From positions 534,547-542,019 of the forward strand of contig DCTT01000026.1 of assembly GCA_002329295.1 (NCBI GenBank): a DNA stretch of 7,473 nt. The letters run 5' to 3'. The notes under the pieces are model-generated. The model was not told where the DNA came from, did no database searches, and saw nothing but the letters and a program-made list of their open reading frames with translations. This document shows, piece after piece, positions 1 through 5,553 of the stretch. The stretch's first letter is position 1; each line of letters begins with the position of its first letter. The DNA is from Eubacteriaceae bacterium UBA1433. GTDB taxonomy: Bacteria > Bacillota > Clostridia > Eubacteriales > UBA1433. A program made the translations under genes and the position numbers.

Positions 1-1
1 A

Positions 2-505
2 CACTTCCCGGCAATCAACTGGTTGCAGAGTTATTCGTTATATGAAGACAGACTAGGTCCCTGGTATGATGAAAACATGGGGCGAGAATTCATGGCAAAT
101 CGTGAAACAGCAATGAAAATACTGCAAATAGAAAGCGAATTGAACGAAATCGTTCGCTTGGTCGGTATTGATGCGCTGTCTGCAGAAGACAGATTAACCA
201 TGGAAGTGGCTCGTATGCTTCGTGAAGACTTCCTACAGCAAAATGCTTTTTCGGACACAGACTCTTATACATCGCTGGAAAAACAAATGGGCTTGATGAA
301 TATAGTCTTGCACTATGCAAAAGTGGCGGGAACGGCTATTGCAAGTGGCGCTAATATGGAAAAAGTCTTTACTATTCCTGCGAGAGACCTGATCGGTCGT
401 GCGAAAGACGTGAGTCAAGAAGCATATAAAGATGAATATGCGAAGATCATGAAGAACATTGATGAAGAAATTGCAAAAATCGTTGAAGAGGGAGGTGAAA
501 GATAA
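2..505 (+). CDS. atpA: V-type ATPase catalytic subunit A, C-terminal part (5' end outside window)
   Basis: This is the last 167 codons of the catalytic A subunit (NtpA/AtpA) of a bacterial V-type ATPase. In the V1 head, A alternates with B in an A3B3 hexamer and hydrolyses or makes ATP. The frame is open from base 2 and reads FPAINW then SYSLY, the conserved stretch that opens the C-terminal helical domain of A subunits. The conserved segments REFMANRET and SEDRLTMEVARMLREDFLQQ follow. The family is usually close to 590 residues, so roughly the last 28% is present. The P-loop and catalytic glutamate lie upstream and cannot be checked. A TTG at 23 is internal to the conserved sequence and is not a start. 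The TAA stop shares one base with the atpB start codon (TAATG), indicating translational coupling. Identification is secure. Confidence 0.96.
   Translation, partial: HFPAINWLQSYSLYEDRLGPWYDENMGREFMANRETAMKILQIESELNEIVRLVGIDALSAEDRLTMEVARMLREDFLQQNAFSDTDSYTSLEKQMGLMNIVLHYAKVAGTAIASGANMEKVFTIPARDLIGRAKDVSQEAYKDEYAKIMKNIDEEIAKIVEEGGER
491..497 (+). promoter_or_regulatory. Shine-Dalgarno site for atpB
   Basis: GGAGGTG lies inside the last codons of atpA, seven bases before the atpB ATG at 505. Its near-perfect match to the anti-Shine-Dalgarno sequence and good spacing fix the atpB start at the ATG that overlaps the atpA stop. Confidence 0.85.
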
Positions 506-1911
506 TGATTAAAGAATATAGAACAATACGTGAAGTAGCCGGTCCTTTGATGTTGGTCTCCGACGTATCAGATGTAGGCTACGACGAATTGGGCGAAATC
601 GAATTGCAAAACGGTGAAGTTCGCCGATGCCGTGTTTTGGAATTGGACGGAACCAATGTACTGGTACAGTTATTTGAAGCCTCCGCAGGCATTAACCTGG
701 CAGACTCTAAAGTACGCTTCTTGGGCCACGGCATTGAGTTGGGCGTATCAGAAGACATGCTCGGTCGTGTATTTGACGGTTTGGGCAGACCCATTGATGG
801 CGGTCCGGAAATTTTGCCAGATAAACGACGGGATATCAACGGTGTGCCGATGAATCCGGCGGCACGGGACTATCCTTCGGAGTTTATTCAAACAGGTGTA
901 TCTGCCATTGACGGACTTAACACGCTGGTTCGAGGACAAAAACTTCCTATCTTCTCCGGCTCCGGTCTTCCTCATGCGCAATTGGCGGCACAAATTGCTC
1001 GTCAAGCGAAAGTATTGGGTACAGAATCCAAATTTGCCGTTGTGTTTGCTGCGGTAGGGATTACTTTTGAAGAAGCCGACTTCTTTGTTTCCGACTTCAG
1101 ACGCACCGGTGCCATTGACAGAACCGTACTGTTCCTGAACTTGGCAAATGACCCTGCCATTGAGCGTATTTCGACACCTCGTATGGCGCTTACGGCAGCA
1201 GAGTATTTGGCATTTGATAAAGGCATGCAAGTGTTGGTTATCATTACTGACATTACAAACTATGCTGAAGCACTTCGTGAAGTATCCGCTGCACGAAAAG
1301 AAGTTCCCGGACGTCGCGGATACCCCGGATATTTGTATACGGACCTTGCAACGATGTATGAACGTGCAGGCAGAAAACTAGACAGCGACGGTTCTATTAC
1401 GATGATACCGATCCTGTCCATGCCTGAGGACGATAAAACCCATCCGATTCCCGACTTGACAGGCTATATCACAGAGGGTCAGATTATTTTGTCCCGTGAA
1501 TTATATCGTAAAGGTTTGCGTCCGCCCATCGACGTGTTGCCTTCCCTTTCCCGTCTTAAAGATAAAGGGATCGGAAAAGGCAAAACCCGTGAGGACCATG
1601 CCGGCACGATGAACCAGTTGTTTGCAGCGTATGCTCGTGGAAAAGATGCGAAAGAGCTGATGACCATCCTTGGTGAAGCCGCTTTGACCGATGTCGATAA
1701 ACTGTACGCAAAATTTGCGGATGAATTTGAAAGACGTTATGTATCGCAAGGATATGAAACGGACCGTACCATTGAAGAAACGTTGAATCTGGGCTGGGAG
1801 TTGTTAGCGATTTTGCCGAAGAACGAGTTGAAACGTATCAAAGAAGAATACATTGAAATGTACTATAAAGAAGCCGACTCGGCAGACAATGCAGCTGTTG
1901 TAGAACAATAA
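505..1911 (+). CDS. atpB: V-type ATPase subunit B (non-catalytic head subunit)
   Basis: This is the complete 468-residue B subunit (NtpB/AtpB) of the V1 head, at the usual family length. B alternates with A and contributes to the nucleotide sites at the interfaces. An N-terminal beta-barrel (about 1-75) precedes the nucleotide-binding-fold domain and a C-terminal helical domain (about 355-460). Where a catalytic subunit would have a P-loop, this protein has SGSGLPHAQL (151-160), the degenerate form typical of B subunits. PPIDVLPSLS (340-349) fits the ATP synthase alpha/beta signature and is followed by Arg350, which aligns with the arginine finger known from Enterococcus hirae NtpB. EVPGRRGYPGYLYTDLA (266-282) is another B hallmark. 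The start overlaps the atpA stop by one base. Only 19 bases separate its stop from atpD, so the three genes form one operon. Nothing suggests damage. Confidence 0.98.
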   Translation: MIKEYRTIREVAGPLMLVSDVSDVGYDELGEIELQNGEVRRCRVLELDGTNVLVQLFEASAGINLADSKVRFLGHGIELGVSEDMLGRVFDGLGRPIDGGPEILPDKRRDINGVPMNPAARDYPSEFIQTGVSAIDGLNTLVRGQKLPIFSGSGLPHAQLAAQIARQAKVLGTESKFAVVFAAVGITFEEADFFVSDFRRTGAIDRTVLFLNLANDPAIERISTPRMALTAAEYLAFDKGMQVLVIITDITNYAEALREVSAARKEVPGRRGYPGYLYTDLATMYERAGRKLDSDGSITMIPILSMPEDDKTHPIPDLTGYITEGQIILSRELYRKGLRPPIDVLPSLSRLKDKGIGKGKTREDHAGTMNQLFAAYARGKDAKELMTILGEAALTDVDKLYAKFADEFERRYVSQGYETDRTIEETLNLGWELLAILPKNELKRIKEEYIEMYYKEADSADNAAVVEQ

Positions 1912-1916
1912 ATGAA

Positions 1917-1922
1917 GGGAGG
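1917..1922 (+). promoter_or_regulatory. Shine-Dalgarno site for atpD
   Basis: GGGAGG lies in the short atpB-atpD gap, eight bases before the ATG at 1931. It supports that start, and the protein then begins with MARLAVNPTR, the expected N-terminus of D subunits. Confidence 0.85.
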
Positions 1923-1930
1923 AAATTGAT

Positions 1931-2587
1931 ATGGCAAGATTGGCAGTCAATCCTACCCGAATGGAGCTGACTCGCTTAAAGATTCGATTGAGAACCGCCA
2001 CACGAGGCCATAAGCTGTTAAAAGACAAGCGCGATGAGCTGATGAAACAATTTTTGGAAATTGTACGTCATAACCGTGCGTTGCGTCTTAAGGTGGAAGA
2101 GGCGTTAATTAAGGCGAGCCAAAGCTTTACGGTAGCTTCTGCGGCAATGTCTCCGGAGTTTTTGGAAGAAGCGTTGCTTTATCCTAAACAAAGCGTATCA
2201 TTGGATTTTGAATATAAAAACATTATGTCGGTCTCCGTGCCGGTATATGAATTTAAAACTTCCAACGACGATCCTTCCGAGATATTCCCTTACGGGTTTG
2301 CAACGACCTCCGGGGAATTGGACGATGCCGTGCTGTCTCTTTCGGAAATCCTTCCGGATTTATTACAGCTGGCGCAGATAGAAAAGTCTGTACAGTTGCT
2401 CTCAAGAGAAATTGAAAAGACGAGAAGAAGAGTAAATGCGCTGGAATATGTTATGATTCCGCAACTGGAAGAGACCATTCGCTACATTGTCATGAAACTG
2501 GACGAAAATGAACGTGGCAACTTGAGTCGACTGATGAAAGTAAAAGACATGATGGTGCAGGAAGCACGGCAAAGCGGTGCATACTGA
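1931..2587 (+). CDS. atpD: V-type ATPase subunit D (central stalk)
   Basis: This is the complete 218-residue D subunit (NtpD/AtpD), the rotor shaft that passes through the A3B3 head and couples it to the membrane ring. It has the expected layout: an N-terminal helix (about 10-65) starting with VNPTRMELTRLKIRL, a less helical middle (about 70-140), and a long C-terminal helix (about 143-215). The C-terminal helix carries the family signature RRRVNALEYVMIPQLEETI (166-184). The two long helices form the coiled coil. It is the last gene of the operon: a hairpin terminator begins 15 bases after the TGA stop. Gene order A-B-D matches other bacterial ntp/atp V-type operons, in which D follows B. Identification is secure. 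Confidence 0.97.
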   Translation: MARLAVNPTRMELTRLKIRLRTATRGHKLLKDKRDELMKQFLEIVRHNRALRLKVEEALIKASQSFTVASAAMSPEFLEEALLYPKQSVSLDFEYKNIMSVSVPVYEFKTSNDDPSEIFPYGFATTSGELDDAVLSLSEILPDLLQLAQIEKSVQLLSREIEKTRRRVNALEYVMIPQLEETIRYIVMKLDENERGNLSRLMKVKDMMVQEARQSGAY

Positions 2588-2602
2588 CGACGGTAAGTAA
2601 TG

Positions 2603-2636
2603 AAAAATCCCCTTGCATACCAGCGGGGGGATTTTT
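2603..2636 (+). terminator. Intrinsic terminator of the V-type ATPase operon
   Basis: AAAAATCCCC (2603-2612) pairs perfectly with GGGGATTTTT (2627-2636) across a 14-base loop. The 3' arm ends in five Ts, as expected for a Rho-independent terminator. Because the A-tract pairs with the T-tract, the hairpin is partly symmetric and could also work weakly on the other strand. It lies just downstream of atpD and separates the ATPase operon from greA. Confidence 0.85.
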
Positions 2637-2817
2637 GCTTATGTATAAGAAATGTAATTTGCCGCACTGAGATTTTGATCATTGGCAATTATTAGACAGG
2701 TGCGAAAACAATGATTTTTTATGAAAGAGATCATGTTGAAATCTGGAAGAAACAGGTATAAAAACGATTGAAAAAAGTATCTTATTTGAAAAGAATTCAA
2801 GTAAAAAAATCATTACC
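2637..2817. other. A/T-rich intergenic spacer, no convincing gene
   Basis: The atpD-greA gap is 308 bases. It holds the atpD terminator at the left and the greA promoter at the right, and this 181-base stretch lies between them. I see no supported gene in it. Two overlapping 16-codon frames (ATG at 2711 and at 2721) lack a good ribosome site. TTGAAA (2736-2741) and TATAAA (2757-2762) resemble promoter boxes but are 15 bases apart, a poor spacing. The A-rich run just before 2818 may act as an UP-like element for the greA promoter. That last point is inference. Confidence 0.6.
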
Positions 2818-2846
2818 TTGACAGAAAAATGGTGCTTCATTATAAT
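2818..2846 (+). promoter_or_regulatory. Consensus sigma-A promoter for greA-lysS(-mscL)
   Basis: TTGACA (2818-2823) and TATAAT (2841-2846) are separated by exactly 17 bases, a perfect match to the housekeeping sigma-A/sigma-70 consensus. Transcription should start near 2852-2854, giving a leader of about 43 bases before the greA GTG. Such a leader is too short for a T-box or other large riboswitch. The A-rich DNA just upstream may strengthen it. This is a prediction from sequence only. Confidence 0.88.
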
Positions 2847-2860
2847 TAGATGATTAGATG
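2845..2860 (+). repeat. Tandem octamer ATTAGATG x2 at the greA transcription start
   Basis: ATTAGATG occurs twice head to tail (2845-2852 and 2853-2860). The first copy takes in the last two bases of the -10 box, and the array spans the expected start of transcription. A change in copy number would alter the initially transcribed sequence and leader length while leaving the -35/-10 pair intact. It may equally be chance in A/T-rich DNA. Confidence 0.6.
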
Positions 2861-2880
2861 AAATCTTTTTCAAGAAGCGA

Positions 2881-2899
2881 AAGGATAGAAATGACGTGA
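2881..2899 (+). promoter_or_regulatory. greA ribosome site and overlapping two-codon frame ATG-ACG-TGA
   Basis: AAGGA (2881-2885) lies five bases before an ATG at 2891 and ten bases before the greA GTG at 2896. The ATG opens only ATG-ACG-TGA, whose stop (2897-2899) overlaps the GTG start as GTGA. Ribosomes could therefore start at the ATG, stop at once and restart on greA, or bind directly for the GTG. The greA frame upstream of GTG is open only to a TGA at 2851 and contains no ATG, GTG or TTG, so GTG is the best start. Confidence 0.6.
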
Positions 2900-3372
2900 A
2901 TACAACGAACAAAGATATTATTTTGACGGAAGAGGGTTATAACGAAATAAAAAAAGAGCTTGACTATTTGCGCGGTGAAGCAAGAAATGAAATTGCCGAA
3001 AAAATTAAAGCTGCCAGAGAATATGGCGACTTGACTGAAAATGCCGAATACGAAGAGGCAAAAAATGAGCAAGCGTTTTTGGAAGGCAAAATTTTTGAAC
3101 TTGAACGTAAACTGAGCAATGCGAAAGTGGCAAAAAAATCAAAGCGGGACGGGATTATCAATATCGGCGATAAAGTAACGGTATATGATACAAAATATGA
3201 CGAAACACTAACTTATACGCTTTTGGGCAGCGGAGAAGGAGATCCCGACCATGGGAAACTTTCCAACGATTCTCCGTTGGGCAGCGCTTTGATAGGCAAG
3301 CGCGAAGGAGATATTATAGAATTGGTCACACCGAGCGGACCGGTCACGTTTAAAGTAATTTCTGCAGAATAG
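2896..3372 (+). CDS. greA: Transcription elongation factor GreA
   Basis: GreA enters the secondary channel of RNA polymerase and stimulates cleavage of the 3' end of backtracked RNA so that stalled complexes can resume. The 158-residue product has the normal family length. Its N-terminal antiparallel coiled coil (about 5-78) opens with ILTEEGYNEIKKELDYL. The tip sequence AREYGDLTENAEYEEAK (40-56) carries the two acidic residues, Asp45 and Glu48, that correspond to E. coli Asp41 and Glu44 and act with the polymerase active-site metal. The C-terminal FKBP-like domain (about 85-158) contains SPLGSALIGKREGD. Translation starts at GTG. It is the first gene after a consensus promoter, and its stop codon overlaps the purine-rich ribosome site of lysS, so the two are very probably co-transcribed. 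Nothing is missing. Confidence 0.97.
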   Translation: MNTTNKDIILTEEGYNEIKKELDYLRGEARNEIAEKIKAAREYGDLTENAEYEEAKNEQAFLEGKIFELERKLSNAKVAKKSKRDGIINIGDKVTVYDTKYDETLTYTLLGSGEGDPDHGKLSNDSPLGSALIGKREGDIIELVTPSGPVTFKVISAE

Positions 3373-3376
3373 GGGA
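3371..3376 (+). promoter_or_regulatory. Shine-Dalgarno site for lysS overlapping the greA stop
   Basis: AGGGGA shares its first two bases with the greA TAG stop and lies four bases before the ATG at 3381, a rather short spacing. An in-frame ATG at 3408 has no purine-rich ribosome site before it, so 3381 is preferred. The overlap suggests that translation of lysS is linked to greA. Confidence 0.6.
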
Positions 3377-3380
3377 TAGC

Positions 3381-4883
3381 ATGGCACAGGAAGAACAAGA
3401 ACAAAACATGATAACGGAAGAACAAAATCTTTCCGAAATGATTCGGGTACGATATGAAAAACTTGATAAGTTGCGATCAGAGGGCAAAGACCCTTATCAT
3501 ATAACGCATGTTGATATTGATGCCTATGCGGCTGATATCAATGCGCACTTTGAAGACTGGGAAGAAAAATTTGTTTCACTTGCAGGGCGCATCATGGCAA
3601 AGCGAGGTCAGGGGAAAGTAGCTTTTTATGATATGCTGGATTCTACAGGGCGCATCCAGTTATTTATCCGAAAAGACACCTTGGGTGAAGAAGCTTATGA
3701 AGAAATCAAAAGCTACGATATCGGAGATATAATTGGTGTGAAAGGGGAAGTCTTTAAAACGAAGATGGGACAAATTTCGATCCGTGTTCAAGAAACGAAG
3801 CTTGTGTCAAAATCGTTGAAAATTCTTCCCGAAAAATTTCACGGATTAAAAGATCCGGATTTGCGTTATCGTCAACGCTATGTAGATTTGATTGTAAATC
3901 CTGAAGTGAAAGATGTTTTTTTGACACGCTCCAAACTGATTCAGAGCATTCGCGCCTTTATGGATCGGCGCGGATTTGTGGAAGTGGAAACGCCGGTATT
4001 GGCTACGTTGGCGGGTGGCGCCAATGCACGACCTTTTGTGACGCATCACAATACGCTGGATATTGCGATGTATATGCGCATTGCGCTGGAACTGCCCCTA
4101 AAACGACTGATTGTGGGCGGCTTTGATAAAGTATATGAAATCGGCCGTGTGTTTCGCAATGAAGGCATGGATGCAACTCATAATCCTGAATTTACAATGC
4201 TGGAAAGTTATGAGGCCTATGTAGACTATCAGGCTGTGATGCAAATGATTGAGGAACTTTTTGCCCATGTCAGTAAAGAGTTGCTTGGAACACAAAGCGT
4301 TGTTTATCAGGACAACACAATCGAATTGCAGGCGCCGTTTGCACGAACCAGAATGGTTGATTTGGTGAAGCAATACACAGGCGTAAACTTTGATGAAATG
4401 ACAGAGACGGCGCATGCAGTGCAAGCGGCAAAACAATTGAATATTGAAGTAAAAGAAGGTTGGGGAATCGGAAAAATTATCGAAGAAGCTTTTGACGTGT
4501 ATGTAGAAGCCAATCTGATTCAACCTACCTTTGTAACACATCATCCGGTTGAAATTTCACCGCTTGCAAAAAAAGATGCACAGGATCAGCGTTATACAGA
4601 GCGGTTTGAACTGTTTATCGGCGGAAAAGAATATGCCAACGGATTCAGTGAGTTAAATGATCCCGTTGACCAAAGAGAAAGATTTTTGGCACAAATGGCA
4701 AAAAAAGAACAAGGGGATGACGAAACGCACCCCTTCGATAAAGACTTCATCAATGCACTGGAAATCGGACTTCCGCCTACCGGTGGCGTAGGAATAGGGA
4801 TCGACAGAATGGTAATGCTTTTTACGAACCAACATTCCATTCGGGATGTGATACTGTTCCCGACAATGAAACCCACTGATTAA
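3381..4883 (+). CDS. lysS: Lysyl-tRNA synthetase, class II
   Basis: This enzyme charges tRNA-Lys with lysine using ATP in the cytoplasm. The product is 500 residues, normal for bacterial class II LysRS. After a short acidic tail, an OB-fold anticodon-binding domain (about 55-145) contains VSLAGRIMAKRGQGKVAFYD. The catalytic domain follows with class II motif 1 around MDRRGFVEVETPVL (194-207) and motif 2 around YEIGRVFRNEGMDATHNPEFTM (252-273). Motif 3 is GVGIGIDRMVMLF (469-481). The lysine-site stretch KEYANGFSELNDPVDQRERF (416-435) is intact. It follows greA by 8 bases in a widespread Bacillota arrangement. No T-box leader precedes it, so control is probably through the greA promoter. No terminator is evident between it and mscL. 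Residues 1-9 could be dispensable if Met10 (3408) were used. Confidence 0.98.
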   Translation: MAQEEQEQNMITEEQNLSEMIRVRYEKLDKLRSEGKDPYHITHVDIDAYAADINAHFEDWEEKFVSLAGRIMAKRGQGKVAFYDMLDSTGRIQLFIRKDTLGEEAYEEIKSYDIGDIIGVKGEVFKTKMGQISIRVQETKLVSKSLKILPEKFHGLKDPDLRYRQRYVDLIVNPEVKDVFLTRSKLIQSIRAFMDRRGFVEVETPVLATLAGGANARPFVTHHNTLDIAMYMRIALELPLKRLIVGGFDKVYEIGRVFRNEGMDATHNPEFTMLESYEAYVDYQAVMQMIEELFAHVSKELLGTQSVVYQDNTIELQAPFARTRMVDLVKQYTGVNFDEMTETAHAVQAAKQLNIEVKEGWGIGKIIEEAFDVYVEANLIQPTFVTHHPVEISPLAKKDAQDQRYTERFELFIGGKEYANGFSELNDPVDQRERFLAQMAKKEQGDDETHPFDKDFINALEIGLPPTGGVGIGIDRMVMLFTNQHSIRDVILFPTMKPTD

Positions 4884-4920
4884 GTGTGGTTCTAAGAACT
4901 TGCAAAACGATATATTCCAT

Positions 4921-4928
4921 AAGAGGAG
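4921..4928 (+). promoter_or_regulatory. Shine-Dalgarno site for mscL
   Basis: AAGAGGAG lies six bases before the ATG at 4935, with good match and spacing. The 51-base lysS-mscL gap shows no clear promoter and no hairpin with a T-tract. Confidence 0.8.
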
Positions 4929-4934
4929 TAAAAA

Positions 4935-5348
4935 ATGAAAAGTTTTTTTAAAGAATTCAAAGAATTTGCAATGAAGGGAAACGTTATTGACCTGGCTGTT
5001 GCCGTTATTATCGGCGGCGCCTTCGGCAAAATCGTTACCTCGCTTGTGGCGGATGTGATTATGCCGTTGGTGGGATTGTTGTTAGGCAAAATTAATATAG
5101 CCGAATTGGCTTTGACGGTGTCGTCTGGGGCAGGAGCCGAGCCTGTTGTGATAAAATATGGTTTGTTTCTGCAAAACGTCATCGATTTTCTTATAATCGC
5201 TTTCTGTATCTTTGTCGCAGTGCGTATTTTAAATAAATTGAAAAGGAATAAACTGGAAGAAGTAACAGAAGCGGTAGAAGAAGATACAAAAGATCAGAAA
5301 CTTTTAATGGAAATCAGAGATTTGTTAAAAGAAAAAGAAAAGATTTAA
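4935..5348 (+). CDS. mscL: Large-conductance mechanosensitive channel MscL
   Basis: MscL is a pentameric inner-membrane pore that opens under high membrane tension and releases solutes during osmotic downshock. The 137-residue protein matches the family in length and layout. An amphipathic N-terminal helix (FFKEFKEFAMKGNVIDLAV) leads into TM1 (about 17-48), which carries the pore-lining GGAFGKIVTSLVADVIMPLVG stretch (27-47). A short periplasmic loop (about 52-74) contains SSGAGAEP. TM2 is about 76-100, followed by the charged KLKRNK cluster. The C-terminal helix (about 119-136) has DQKLLMEIRDLL, the cytoplasmic bundle typical of the family. It follows lysS by 51 bases and may be read from the greA promoter, though a weak promoter inside lysS cannot be excluded. 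A terminator lies about 90 bases downstream. Identification is secure. Confidence 0.97.
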   Translation: MKSFFKEFKEFAMKGNVIDLAVAVIIGGAFGKIVTSLVADVIMPLVGLLLGKINIAELALTVSSGAGAEPVVIKYGLFLQNVIDFLIIAFCIFVAVRILNKLKRNKLEEVTEAVEEDTKDQKLLMEIRDLLKEKEKI

Positions 5349-5434
5349 AAAGATCAATCATGTTTTTGTCTTTGCCGGTTGTACTTGCATTAAAAATAAG
5401 GCAAAAAGCATTTTAAAGAGACATTTTTATTTAT

Positions 5435-5461
5435 AAACGCATGCAAAATATGCGTTTTTTT
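5435..5461 (+). terminator. Intrinsic terminator after mscL
   Basis: AAACGCAT (5435-5442) pairs with ATGCGTTT (5450-5457) around a 7-base loop, and the T-run continues to 5461 (seven Ts). It ends the greA-lysS-mscL unit 87 bases after mscL. The -35 box of the next promoter begins only 11 bases past the T-run, so one unit ends and the next begins back to back. The bases between mscL and this hairpin (5349-5434) hold no gene I can support. Confidence 0.87.
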
Positions 5462-5472
5462 CAAACGGAAGA

Positions 5473-5501
5473 TTGACATCAATGAGCAATCGTGATATAA
5501 T
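5473..5501 (+). promoter_or_regulatory. Consensus sigma-A promoter for the reductase gene
   Basis: TTGACA (5473-5478) and TATAAT (5496-5501) lie exactly 17 bases apart, the second perfect consensus promoter in this window. The start of transcription is expected near 5507-5509, giving a leader of about 46 bases before the ATG at 5554. The position right after a terminator makes it the clear start of a new unit. Confidence 0.88.
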
Positions 5502-5514
5502 TTTACAGTAAATA

Positions 5515-5531
5515 ATTGTGTGCTTCACAAT
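5515..5531 (+). promoter_or_regulatory. Operator-like palindrome ATTGTG-N5-CACAAT
   Basis: ATTGTG (5515-5520) and CACAAT (5526-5531) are perfect inverted repeats around TGCTT, placed at about +8 to +24 of the predicted transcript and just upstream of the ribosome site. A dimeric repressor bound here would block transcription; as RNA it could form a 6-bp hairpin before the Shine-Dalgarno site. The right half (TTCACAA) resembles a Rex half-site, but the 15-base spacing does not fit the usual 18-base Rex operator. The regulator is therefore unknown. Confidence 0.45.
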
Positions 5532-5535
5532 ATAT

Positions 5536-5543
5536 AAGGAGGT
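5536..5543 (+). promoter_or_regulatory. Shine-Dalgarno site fixing the reductase start
   Basis: AAGGAGGT is a very strong ribosome site ten bases before the ATG at 5554. An in-frame GTG at 5518 lies upstream of this site, only about 10 bases into the predicted transcript and with no ribosome site of its own, so it is not the start. The protein from 5554 begins directly with the MKVAVLGAGAMG dinucleotide-binding strand. Confidence 0.85.
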
Positions 5544-5553
5544 AGAGAAATTT

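Noticed and set aside
748..1230. A 160-codon open frame on the minus strand opposite atpB
   Set aside because: It lies wholly antisense to a highly conserved gene, has no family resemblance and no ribosome site, and is Cys/Arg-rich as expected of a shadow frame.
2655..2690. Inverted repeat TTGCC...GGCAA in the atpD-greA gap
   Set aside because: The five-base arms are far apart and the flanks do not pair, so chance is the simpler explanation.
2711..2771. Two overlapping 16-codon frames (ATG at 2711 and at 2721) in the atpD-greA gap
   Set aside because: They have only a weak AGG upstream, no promoter of good spacing, and no recognisable peptide type. Frames of this size are expected by chance.
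4890..4905. Short palindrome GTTCT-A-AGAAC after lysS as a possible terminator
   Set aside because: A one-base loop cannot form a hairpin, and no T-run follows.
5371..5405. TTTGCC...GGCAAA inverted repeat after mscL
   Set aside because: It has a 6-base stem with a 23-base loop and adjacent mismatches, and the strong terminator at 5435 accounts for transcript ending.
5515..5531. Canonical Rex or CRP operator
   Set aside because: Rex sites have TTGTGAA-N4-TTCACAA-type spacing and CRP sites TGTGA-N6-TCACA. The five-base centre here fits neither, so only an unassigned operator-like palindrome is claimed.
5518..5553. Upstream in-frame GTG start for the reductase, adding 12 residues
   Set aside because: It lies about 10 bases from the predicted transcript start, before the strong AAGGAGGT site, and would place residues ahead of the Rossmann strand that are not typical for the family.
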